The notes under the pieces were generated by a model that worked only from the letters and a program-made list of their open reading frames with translations, was not told the DNA's origin and did no database searches. A stretch of DNA of 5,917 nt, taken from Mycoplasmatota bacterium (GTDB lineage: Bacteria > Bacillota_I > Bacilli_A > RF39 > UBA660). The translations under genes and the position numbers were made by a program. The DNA lies in assembly GCA_012512795.1 (NCBI GenBank), contig JAAZDL010000183.1:1-5917 (forward strand). Direction: 5' to 3'. The stretch's first letter is position 1; each line of letters opens with the position of its first letter. Shown in pieces: positions 1-5,695 of the stretch.

Positions 1-776
1 AAACTACAGATGCAGAAAAAAAATATGTAAAACAATCAGTTGAAACTGCTAAAAGTTCTGCTAAAGAAATGAATGCTGATTTTGATACTTATGTGTATTA
101 TTACTATGGTGTATCAGGAGAAGATGAATTCAGAGAAACTATTTCTTTAAATTATAAAAGAAGTCTATGGATCGAGGATTATGCTAAAGAAATAGTAAGT
201 GATAAACAAATAAAAGAATATTATGAAAATGAAGTAGTTGGAGATATGGAGGCAAGTCATATATTAATTACTTCTAAAGCGGCAGAAGGTGCATCTGATG
301 ATGATAAAAGCAAAGCAGAAACAAATGCATATCAAGAAGCTAAAAGCATTATAGAAAAGTTAAAAAAAGGTGAAGACTTTGCAACTCTTGCTAAAAAGTA
401 TTCAGAAGATGAATCAACTTCAAAAAATGGAGGTTCTTTAGGAAAAGTTAACGATGGGGATTATGCAAAAGAAGTTATAGAATCATTAAAAACTTTAAAA
501 GTAGGAGATTACACTTTAATCCCTGTAAAATCTTCATATGGTTATCATATTATATATAAATCATCACAAGATGACAAACCAAATTTAGATGATACTTTAA
601 AAGAAGAAATAACAAATATAATTAGCAAAGAAATTGCGAGTGAAAATAGTTTTTATATAAAAGCTTTAAAAGCTTTAAGAGAAAAAAACAATATGAAAAT
701 ATTAGATTCCGAGTTAGAAAAAGCTTATGAAAAACTAGTTGCTCAATATGAAGCACAAAGTAATACATCAAAATAA
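1..776 (+). CDS. prsA: PrsA-like foldase, parvulin-type peptidyl-prolyl isomerase (5' partial)
   Basis: The frame is open to the left edge (first whole codon at 3), so the ATG at 69 is an internal Met and the signal peptide or lipobox lies outside the window. The visible part is about 257 residues. First comes a Lys/Glu-rich helical stretch ending in a YYENEV segment, as in the chaperone arm of SurA/PrsA proteins. Next is a parvulin domain at about 249-563 with the family landmarks ASHILI, FATLAKKYSED, GGSLG and YGYHII. A charged helical tail ends in an Asn/Ser/Lys-rich end. PrsA-type foldases act outside the membrane, catalysing cis-trans isomerisation of Xaa-Pro bonds and helping secreted proteins fold. 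The domain is clear. The choice of PrsA over another parvulin-domain lipoprotein rests on organism type and architecture, because the N-terminus is missing. It converges on the pilin-like genes and shares their terminator. Confidence 0.88.
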   Translation, partial: TTDAEKKYVKQSVETAKSSAKEMNADFDTYVYYYYGVSGEDEFRETISLNYKRSLWIEDYAKEIVSDKQIKEYYENEVVGDMEASHILITSKAAEGASDDDKSKAETNAYQEAKSIIEKLKKGEDFATLAKKYSEDESTSKNGGSLGKVNDGDYAKEVIESLKTLKVGDYTLIPVKSSYGYHIIYKSSQDDKPNLDDTLKEEITNIISKEIASENSFYIKALKALREKNNMKILDSELEKAYEKLVAQYEAQSNTSK

Positions 777-801
777 AATCACTTATTAAAGTGATTTTTT
801 T
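775..801. terminator. Bidirectional intrinsic terminator between foldase and pilin-like genes
   Basis: A perfect 10-bp stem, AAAATCACTT (775-784) pairing with AAGTGATTTT (789-798), encloses the loop ATTA. On the plus strand it runs into a T tract (795-801). On the minus strand the 3' arm leads into TTTTATTTT, so it can also stop transcripts of the pilin-like gene that ends at 807. The foldase stop codon (774-776) overlaps the first bases of the stem. The stem is AT-rich, as expected in this genome. Confidence 0.8.
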
Positions 802-806
802 GTGTC

Positions 807-1565
807 TTATTGACACCAACTTACTTCAACATATTCTTGCTTTATTCTACTATCGTTGTAATGTGCATCAACTCTAAAAGCATAAGAACAAACATACATT
901 GGTTCATAGTAAGTATACGCAAACTCATCATTATTGTTTGTTCTTTCAACATCAGTAACAAACTCTTCATGTCCAGTCTCTGGATCTACTCTGTAAATTT
1001 CATAGAAAACTTCCCACTCTAAATCTTCAGAATCCAAAAGCTTAATATCTAATTTAACTTTAGAATTGTTATGGCTAAGTTTTAAACTTAACTCCATTGC
1101 TGAAATAGGTGTTACAGGATTAACATCTAATTCTTCAATTACAGTCTCGCAATCAATACCAACATTGTCATTTGCTGTTATATCATTTCTACTTAAATTT
1201 GCAATTGAATTTGATGAAGTATATTTGTATTTTATAAACTTTTCATCATCCCACACAACAGCATATTTTATTCTTCCTTTATTATTTAATTTTACATAAT
1301 AATATTTTTCTGCACCACTCATATTAAGCGGATTTAATGAATCTGATTCACTTCTGCAAAATGTAGTTTCATTCCCTCCTGATATTTGTGAATCTAAAAA
1401 TCTCTTTTCAGCTGCTGATGTTACTGTTTTAAGTTCAGTTACAAAAACATCACCTTTGGCATTGTTAAACATTTTTAATATGTTTGGTAGTGCTATTATT
1501 ATTAGTATTGCAAGTATAGCAATAACTGCAAGTAATTCTACTAGTGTAAACGCATTTTTTTTCAT
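807..1565 (-). CDS. Type IV prepilin-like protein, copy 1 (N-terminal methylation domain)
   Basis: The 252-residue protein starts with a short basic leader and a FTLVE motif (residues 6-10), then a hydrophobic helix to about residue 30, which is the class III prepilin signature. Such proteins are cleaved and N-methylated by a prepilin peptidase and assembled into pili or pseudopili (type IV pili, or ComG-like DNA-uptake pili in Bacillota). The residue before the cleavage site is Ala5, where Gly is nearly universal. Cys residues are at 70, 139, 226 and 251, all matched in copy 2. Residues about 155-252 read like a small beta-sandwich (DIKLLDSEDLE, then a VCSYAFRV strand), possibly fibronectin-III-like. 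The start is fixed by CAAAGGAGAG at 1569-1578. It lies 44 bases behind copy 2 with no clear promoter of its own, so the two are probably cotranscribed. No ATPase, platform protein or peptidase is in view. The exact role is unknown: major pilin, minor pilin or surface adhesin. Confidence 0.87.
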   Translation of the reverse strand: MKKNAFTLVELLAVIAILAILIIIALPNILKMFNNAKGDVFVTELKTVTSAAEKRFLDSQISGGNETTFCRSESDSLNPLNMSGAEKYYYVKLNNKGRIKYAVVWDDEKFIKYKYTSSNSIANLSRNDITANDNVGIDCETVIEELDVNPVTPISAMELSLKLSHNNSKVKLDIKLLDSEDLEWEVFYEIYRVDPETGHEEFVTDVERTNNNDEFAYTYYEPMYVCSYAFRVDAHYNDSRIKQEYVEVSWCQ

Positions 1566-1609
1566 ATTCTCTCCTTTGAATTATATTTAGCTTTAATTAA
1601 TATTTAACA

Positions 1610-2380
1610 TTAAGTTGCGCATCCCCATTGAGACTCAATAATTTTCTCTTTAATTTTATTTCCATTATAATATGCTTCTATTTTATATCTATGAGAGCAA
1701 ACATTATTTGGTGTTGTGAGTCTATAATAAAACTCATTTTCATTATTATACATATCTGCTTCATCAATCAAAACATATTCATCAATATCATAATCCATTT
1801 GATAAATTCTATAAGTAATTTCATTTTCTAAATCTTCAGAATCTAATAATTTTATGTCGATATTTAACATATCATCATAAAATTTCCCTTTTAAAACTGC
1901 AGATAGTGTCATATCTCCTATAGGTGTTGGAGCATTAAGATTTAACTCATCAACTACATTTTCACAAGTAATACCAAAATTATCATTTTTAACAATATCT
2001 GTTCTATCTAAACTTGTTATTGAATTGTTTGATGTATATTTATATTTGATATACTTTTCTTCATCCCATACAACTACATATTTTACTCTTCCACTATTAT
2101 TTAATTTAACATAATAATTTTTCTCTGCTCCGCTCATATTAAGTGGATTTAGTGAATCAGTTTCACACCTACAAAAAGTAGTTTCGTTCTCTCCTGATAT
2201 TTGCGAGTCTAAAAATTTCTTTTCGGCTGTTGATGTTACTGTTTTAACTTCAGTTACAAAAACATCACTTTTAGCATTATTAAACATTTTTAATATGTTT
2301 GGTAATGCTATTATTATTAGTATTGCAAGTATAGCAATAACTGCAAGTAACTCTACTAGTGTAAACGCATTTTTCTTCAT
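1610..2380 (-). CDS. Type IV prepilin-like protein, copy 2 (N-terminal methylation domain)
   Basis: The 256-residue paralogue of the downstream gene has an identical residue 1-37 block: MKKNA leader, FTLVE, hydrophobic helix to about residue 30. I count about 118 of 140 identical residues over the first 140, but only about 40% afterwards, where identity concentrates in DIKLLDSEDLE, VCS and a C-terminal Trp-Cys neighbourhood. Cys at 70, 139, 228 and 254 match copy 1, and Cys72 is extra. Ala5 again replaces the usual Gly before the predicted cleavage site. The start is set by a ribosome binding site identical to copy 1 (AGGAG, 2386-2390). It is the first gene behind the sigma-A-like promoter at 2406-2434, so it likely leads a two-gene transcript. 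It should be membrane-anchored until assembled, with the C-terminal part outside. I do not assign it to a specific pilus system. Confidence 0.87.
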   Translation of the reverse strand: MKKNAFTLVELLAVIAILAILIIIALPNILKMFNNAKSDVFVTEVKTVTSTAEKKFLDSQISGENETTFCRCETDSLNPLNMSGAEKNYYVKLNNSGRVKYVVVWDEEKYIKYKYTSNNSITSLDRTDIVKNDNFGITCENVVDELNLNAPTPIGDMTLSAVLKGKFYDDMLNIDIKLLDSEDLENEITYRIYQMDYDIDEYVLIDEADMYNNENEFYYRLTTPNNVCSHRYKIEAYYNGNKIKEKIIESQWGCAT

Positions 2381-2405
2381 ATTCTCTCCTTTGAATTATA
2401 TTTTA

Positions 2406-2434
2406 ATTCTACTGCTAAATATATTTTTTTTCAA
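2406..2434 (-). promoter_or_regulatory. Sigma-A-type promoter for the pilin-like gene pair
   Basis: On the minus strand there is a -35 TTGAAA (2434 to 2429), a 17-base spacer and a -10 TAGAAT (2411 to 2406). Each box differs from consensus at one position. Transcription would start near 2399, giving a leader of about 20 bases that carries AAAGGAGAG. It lies just after the recX stop, so the pilins can be expressed independently of recX. I see no hairpin between recX and this promoter, so read-through from recX is also possible. Confidence 0.7.
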
Positions 2435-2446
2435 CTATAAATTAAA

Positions 2447-3193
2447 TTATTCTTCAGTATTTACACAAGATTTAATTTCTTCATAAATAAATCCTTTTCT
2501 TAAAAGTGAAGCTATAATTTTATTTTTATCTCCTTTATATTTTTTGTTTAACTTTTCGTACTCTTTGTTTACAGCGTTTGATTCATAAGTTATATTACTA
2601 AGTTCTTCATCTATTAAATATGTATCATAACCTAAATTAAACAAATCATTTTTGAGTTTGTTAATAAACATCATATAACTTTTATTTTTCATTAATATTT
2701 TTCTTTTATTAATTATATTTATTATTTTTTCCCTCCAGATATTTTCGTCAATATTATCAAGATAACTGTTTATTTCTTCTTCATCAAACTCATATTCAAT
2801 TAGTTGCCTTTTAATCTTGAAAGGCCCATAATTAGTTAGATTAATTTTATCATTTATAAAAGATTCTATATATTTTTTAGTATTTAATAAGTTAAGTGAT
2901 TCTAATTTTTTTATAGTCTTATCAATTATTTTATTATTAAATTCTTTTCTCAATAAATACTCATTAATCTCTTTTTTGTTTCTCATTTTAATCTCTATAT
3001 AATTTAAAGATAAGTAATATGCCTCATAAAACTTATTTTCTTCTATTATCTTATCTATTAAATGAACATCTATTTCTTTTTTTAATAATAATTCATATTT
3101 TAAAATAACATCTTCGTATAATACAATCTCAGTATTATCAAAAAAGATTTTATATTTACTTTTTCCAATTTTCTTAAATTTTACTATTTGCAT
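2447..3193 (-). CDS. recX: Regulatory protein RecX
   Basis: This 248-residue, Lys/Ile/Asn-rich, all-helical protein has the RecX build. RecX proteins bind along RecA-ssDNA filaments and modulate recombination and SOS induction in the cytoplasm. A short beta-like N-terminal region (about 1-50) resembles that of Gram-positive RecX. It is followed by repeated three-helix units: about 56-107 (IEIKMRNKKEINEYLLRKEF, matching the family's RSxxELxxKL region), about 108-150 with the conserved YGP and IKRQL, then about 170-200 and 205-245 (IIASLLRKGF). The length fits the roughly 260-residue Bacillus form. The start is supported by AGGAGA (3199-3204) at good spacing. It sits between the CofE-like gene, from which a terminator separates it, and the pilin pair. 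recA is not in the window. Proximity to pilin genes could hint at DNA uptake, but that is speculative. Confidence 0.85.
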   Translation of the reverse strand: MQIVKFKKIGKSKYKIFFDNTEIVLYEDVILKYELLLKKEIDVHLIDKIIEENKFYEAYYLSLNYIEIKMRNKKEINEYLLRKEFNNKIIDKTIKKLESLNLLNTKKYIESFINDKINLTNYGPFKIKRQLIEYEFDEEEINSYLDNIDENIWREKIINIINKRKILMKNKSYMMFINKLKNDLFNLGYDTYLIDEELSNITYESNAVNKEYEKLNKKYKGDKNKIIASLLRKGFIYEEIKSCVNTEE

Positions 3194-3211
3194 TTCTATC
3201 TCCTAAATAAT

Positions 3212-3220
3212 ATTTTAACA
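3212..3220 (-). promoter_or_regulatory. Candidate extended -10 promoter for recX
   Basis: The minus strand reads TATGTTAAAAT here, an extended -10 element (TGnTAAAAT), 18 bases upstream of the recX start codon. No good -35 box is present at 16-18 bases; the best is ACTTTT inside the upstream terminator tail, which an extended -10 can tolerate. The upstream terminator makes a separate recX promoter likely. The 5' leader would be very short. Confidence 0.45.
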
Positions 3221-3232
3221 TAAAATGTTATT

Positions 3233-3256
3233 AAAAAAGTAGTTATATTAACTACT
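3233..3256 (-). terminator. Intrinsic terminator of the CofE-like gene
   Basis: On the minus strand AGTAGTTA (3256 to 3249) pairs perfectly with TAACTACT (3245 to 3238) across a 3-base loop, and is followed by a run of T (3238 to 3233). The gene's TAG stop (3254 to 3252) lies within the 5' arm. It separates the CofE-like gene from recX. Confidence 0.75.
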
Positions 3257-4439
3257 CATTACTATAATTATCAAAATATCTTTGAACTAGAACAACAGGA
3301 GTACCTTTATCTCCGCTTCCACTTGTTAAATCACACAAGCTTCCAATTAAATCAGTATACCTTCTTGGTGTTGTTCCTTGAGATGCCATATTTCCTTTTA
3401 GTTCTTTTTTCTTTTCTTTTATTTCTTTTTTTATAGCTTCAGCTAATTCTTCTCCATGTAAATCTTTATATTTATTTTCTGAAAAATATTTTAACTTAAT
3501 CTCGTTTGGGCTTCCTTCTAGGCCACTAGTATATGCTGGACTTACAACTGGATCTGCAAGTTCCCATATCTTACCAATTGGGTCTTTAAAAGCTCCGTCT
3601 CCATAAACCATTACTTCTACTAAAACTCCTGTTTTATCTTTAATAGATTTTTGAATATTATATACTAACTCTTTTCCAGTTCTTGGAAATAGTTTAACTC
3701 TTGTATCAGTAGAACGATTACTTCCTAATAAACCAAATTCACTATATCCACTACCATCTACAGATGTATTTAAAATTTCATCTAAAGTTAGAACTTGCTT
3801 AGCTCCAGCTTTTATTAGTCTTTGTTTAGTTTCAAATCTAGAATGTACATCACAGGCAAGAATGGAAGGAGTATAATTTAAAATAACCTCTGGATTATTA
3901 CTAAATACCATTTCAAATTCACAATTTTCTTTTAATACTAAGTCTCTATATATCTCATACATATTAACTCCAGTAAATAAATGTCTAAAATGACTATATT
4001 TTTCTTTATATGTTTCTTCATTAATTATATCATTTGATATATTAACATTATTTTTAATTAAATCTTCTTTGTATAAAATATCATTCCCTACTTCGTCTGA
4101 TGGAAAACTACATAATAAAGTGATTTTTTTTGTTGATTTAGCTATAGCTGAAAGCAATACTGAAAATCTATTACGGCTTAGTATAGGATATACTACTCCT
4201 ATATGATCAGCATTAAATTTATTTTTGATATCTTTTGCTATTTGTTCTAAAGTTGCAAAATTCCCTTCACTTATACCTACTACAGCTTCTGTAATTGCAA
4301 TAACATCTTTTTCTTCAAGACTAAAGTTTTCACTTACACTTGCTTTTATAATACTATCAACAACTATCTTCGCCAAGTCATCTCCTTCTTTAATTATTGG
4401 TGTTCTAATGCCCCTTACTACTGTACCGACATTTCTCAT
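3252..4439 (-). CDS. Coenzyme F420-0:L-glutamate ligase family protein (CofE-like, long form)
   Basis: At 395 residues this is much longer than archaeal CofE (about 250). CofE adds gamma-linked glutamate to coenzyme F420 using GTP. Family landmarks are the N-terminal GIRTPIIKEGDDL (10-22), DVIAITEAVVGISEGN (45-60) and, after a long central insertion (about 85-225), LFPRTGKE (250-257) and VEVMVYGDGAFKDPIGKIWE (274-293), which correspond to the metal- and nucleotide-binding parts of the fold. The C-terminus has a Lys/Glu-rich helix (about 330-349), then TTPRRYTDLIGSLCDLTSGSGDKGTP. No other F420 gene is present, and such bacteria generally lack F420. COG1478 members have been proposed to replace folylpolyglutamate synthase in some bacteria (Chlamydia), so folate or another gamma-glutamyl acceptor is possible. 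The substrate remains unassigned. GGAG at 4448-4451 supports the start. It is transcribed divergently from the PRPP synthetase gene and ends at its own terminator. Confidence 0.8.
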   Translation of the reverse strand: MRNVGTVVRGIRTPIIKEGDDLAKIVVDSIIKASVSENFSLEEKDVIAITEAVVGISEGNFATLEQIAKDIKNKFNADHIGVVYPILSRNRFSVLLSAIAKSTKKITLLCSFPSDEVGNDILYKEDLIKNNVNISNDIINEETYKEKYSHFRHLFTGVNMYEIYRDLVLKENCEFEMVFSNNPEVILNYTPSILACDVHSRFETKQRLIKAGAKQVLTLDEILNTSVDGSGYSEFGLLGSNRSTDTRVKLFPRTGKELVYNIQKSIKDKTGVLVEVMVYGDGAFKDPIGKIWELADPVVSPAYTSGLEGSPNEIKLKYFSENKYKDLHGEELAEAIKKEIKEKKKELKGNMASQGTTPRRYTDLIGSLCDLTSGSGDKGTPVVLVQRYFDNYSNE

Positions 4440-4457
4440 AAATCACTCTCCGTTTAT

Positions 4458-4466
4458 ATTCTAACA
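4458..4466 (-). promoter_or_regulatory. Candidate extended -10 promoter for the CofE-like gene
   Basis: The minus strand reads TATGTTAGAAT, an extended -10 (TGnTAGAAT) 18 bases upstream of the start codon. At 17 bases upstream the -35 position holds TGCGCA, a poor match. The block TTATGTTARAATAT is shared almost exactly with the candidate recX promoter. It overlaps an imperfect dyad, CTAAC-ATAA-GTTAG (4461-4474). Confidence 0.5.
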
Positions 4467-4474
4467 TAAGTTAG
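4461..4474. promoter_or_regulatory. Dyad overlapping the CofE-like -10 (possible operator)
   Basis: CTAAC (4461-4465) and GTTAG (4470-4474) are inverted around ATAA. Allowing one mismatch, the symmetry extends to 4458-4477. It covers the candidate -10, where a bound repressor would block transcription. Short dyads arise easily in AT-rich DNA, so this is tentative. Confidence 0.3.
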
Positions 4475-4485
4475 TATAACTGCGC

Positions 4486-4503
4486 ATAAAGAGTACACTT
4501 TAT
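4486..4503. promoter_or_regulatory. 18-base dyad between the divergent promoters (possible operator)
   Basis: The sequence ATAAAG-A-GTAC-A-CTTTAT is symmetric at 8 of 9 base pairs, with only the A/A position breaking it. It lies 17 bases upstream of the -35 of the PRPP synthetase promoter and just upstream of the -35 position of the CofE-like promoter, where one protein could act on both. There is no T tract, so it is not a terminator. I do not recognise it as the site of a known regulator. Confidence 0.45.
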
Positions 4504-4520
4504 TTACAAAAATCATTAAG

Positions 4521-4549
4521 TTGACTTTAAAAAAACTCTAAACTATAAT
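4521..4549 (+). promoter_or_regulatory. Strong sigma-A-type promoter for the PRPP synthetase gene
   Basis: The -35 box TTGACT (4521-4526), a spacer of exactly 17 bases and a perfect -10 TATAAT (4544-4549) form the best promoter in the window. Transcription should start near 4556, leaving a 5' leader of only about 14 bases, essentially just the ribosome binding site. Confidence 0.85.
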
Positions 4550-4558
4550 AAACATTGT

Positions 4559-4566
4559 GAGGTGAT
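4559..4566 (+). promoter_or_regulatory. Ribosome binding site deciding a TTG start
   Basis: GAGGTGAT matches eight bases of the anti-Shine-Dalgarno complement and sits just before TTG at 4570. No in-frame ATG occurs before codon 13, which would cut off the conserved first strand, so the TTG is the start. Confidence 0.8.
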
Positions 4567-4569
4567 TTT

Positions 4570-5676
4570 TTGAAAAACGATTTAGGACTTGTTGTTTTAA
4601 ATAGTATGACTGAAAGAGGGAAAAAAATAGAAGAAAATATTCAAACAATACTTAAGAATAATAATCCATTAATTGTTCCAATTAAACAACCTAGATTTGG
4701 AAATGGTGAAGGAAAAATTGAAATATGTGACTCAGTAAGAGCTAAAGATATTTATATATTATCTGATGTTGGTAATTATTCAACTACTTATCCGCTACCT
4801 GGTGGAATTGTTAATCACTATAGTCCAGATGACCATTTTAGAGATATTCAAAGAGCAATAATAGCAATGAGAAACCATGCAAATAAAATAACTGTAATAA
4901 TGCCTCTTCTTTACTCTTCAAGGCAACACAGAAGAAAAAACAGGGAATCTCTAGATTGTGCTAGTGCTTTACAGGAGTTAAATTCATTTTATGGAGTTAA
5001 TAGTATTATAACGATTGATGTACATGATACGAATATCACTAATGCTTTGCCTCTTAACTCATTTGAAAATATTTATCCTACTGGCTTAATATTAAAATCA
5101 TTTTTAAAAAACGAATTAAAAAATATAGACTTAAATAACTTAATAATAATTAGCCCTGATACAGGTGCTGTTGAAAGAGCAAGATTTTACTCAAGTGTAT
5201 TTAAATCTCCTCTTGGTATTTTTTATAAACAAAGAGATTATAATGTAGTTGGTGGTAAAAACGAAATAATATCACATGATTATGCAGGGCCTGATGTATC
5301 TGGTAAGGATGCTATAGTAGTTGATGATATGATTTCATCAGGAGATAGTTCAATTGATGTAGCTGAACAGCTTACTAATATGGGAGTTAAAAATATTTAT
5401 TTTATTATAACTTTCCCATTATTTGTAAATGGTATAACAAAATTCCAAGAAAAATATAAAGAAGGAAAATTTACAAAACTATATACAACTAACTTTACTT
5501 ACATTCCTGAAGAATATAAAAATGAACCTTGGATAGAAATAGTTGATGGTAATGAATTACTAGCTAGAATTATAACAACTTTAAATAAAAATGAATCAAT
5601 AGCTAGTTTAATAGATGAAAAAAGTGAAGTTGCATCTCATGTTGATGAAATGAGATTGTTACTTAGAAAAAAATAG
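4570..5676 (+). CDS. prs: Ribose-phosphate pyrophosphokinase (PRPP synthetase), Bacillota variant form
   Basis: The 368-residue protein has the two-domain phosphoribosyltransferase-like fold order of PRPP synthetases, which transfer pyrophosphate from ATP to ribose 5-phosphate for nucleotide, His and Trp synthesis. Visible elements: FGNGE (43-47), where the usual form has a DGE motif; SRQHRRKNRES (117-127) in place of the classical RQDRK...REP ATP-binding loop; the equivalent of the catalytic His at 152 (IDVHD); SPDTGAVERA (195-204); the flexible-loop Lys/Arg pair in YKQRDY (219-224); and the PRPP loop VVDDMISSGDS (250-260). These match a variant group I recall from Lachnospiraceae-like bacteria rather than the classical form of about 315 residues. 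The extra length includes a helical C-terminal tail (about 341-368). A second, classical prs elsewhere in the genome cannot be excluded. The gene uses a TTG start, stands alone between a strong promoter and a terminator, and is divergent from the CofE-like gene. Confidence 0.85.
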   Translation: MKNDLGLVVLNSMTERGKKIEENIQTILKNNNPLIVPIKQPRFGNGEGKIEICDSVRAKDIYILSDVGNYSTTYPLPGGIVNHYSPDDHFRDIQRAIIAMRNHANKITVIMPLLYSSRQHRRKNRESLDCASALQELNSFYGVNSIITIDVHDTNITNALPLNSFENIYPTGLILKSFLKNELKNIDLNNLIIISPDTGAVERARFYSSVFKSPLGIFYKQRDYNVVGGKNEIISHDYAGPDVSGKDAIVVDDMISSGDSSIDVAEQLTNMGVKNIYFIITFPLFVNGITKFQEKYKEGKFTKLYTTNFTYIPEEYKNEPWIEIVDGNELLARIITTLNKNESIASLIDEKSEVASHVDEMRLLLRKK

Positions 5677-5695
5677 AGTTAAATGACTCTATTTT
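5667..5695. terminator. Bidirectional intrinsic terminator between prs-like and ABC exporter genes
   Basis: AAAATAGAGT (5670-5679) pairs perfectly with ACTCTATTTT (5686-5695) around a 6-base loop. The plus strand continues TTTTAATTGTTTATTTTTT. The minus strand runs into seven T (5673 to 5667), so it is at least as good for the exporter gene. The stop codons of both convergent genes (5674-5676 and 5694-5696) lie in or touch the stem. Confidence 0.8.

Larger units (their letters stand above)
807..2403 (-). repeat. Two-copy tandem gene duplication (unit about 815 bp)
   Basis: The two pilin-like genes and their leaders are a direct duplication with 815 bases between start codons. The 23 bases upstream of each ATG (1566-1588 and 2381-2403) are identical. 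Across 1438-1588 against 2253-2403 I count 6 differences in 151 bases, mostly synonymous. Similarity falls steadily and then sharply toward the 3' ends. The promoter beyond 2403 is not duplicated. Confidence 0.85.

Noticed and set aside
69..71. ATG as the start of the foldase gene
   Set aside because: The frame is open back to the left edge with foldase-like coding sequence, no ribosome binding site precedes it, and a signal peptide would be missing.
622..819. Minus-strand frame across the foldase 3' end
   Set aside because: It lies antisense to a clear coding region and over the terminator; its composition is that of an AT-rich shadow and it matches nothing.
810..1299. Plus-strand frames opposite the first pilin-like gene (810-1022, 1066-1299), with like cases at 1628-1831, 2295-2486 and 4225-4464
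   Set aside because: All are antisense to well-supported genes, lack good ribosome binding sites and have Ile/Phe/Ser-rich shadow translations.
1578..1620. TATAAT-like sequence upstream of pilin copy 1 as a separate promoter
   Set aside because: The same bases are part of the duplicated leader of copy 2, where they lie downstream of the predicted start site, and no -35 box is found at the right distance.
3216..3230. Inverted repeat TAACAT-AAA-ATGTTA considered as a terminator
   Set aside because: There is no T tract after it on either strand; it contains the candidate recX -10 and is better explained by that.
4115..4132. AAAGTGATTTTTTT inside the CofE-like gene, resembling the terminator arm at 788-801
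   Set aside because: There is no matching complementary arm beside it and it lies within conserved-frame coding sequence; chance similarity in AT-rich DNA.
4440..4569. Riboswitch or small RNA in the divergent region
   Set aside because: At 130 bases the space is taken by two promoters and short dyads, and the prs-like leader is only about 14 bases, too short for an aptamer.
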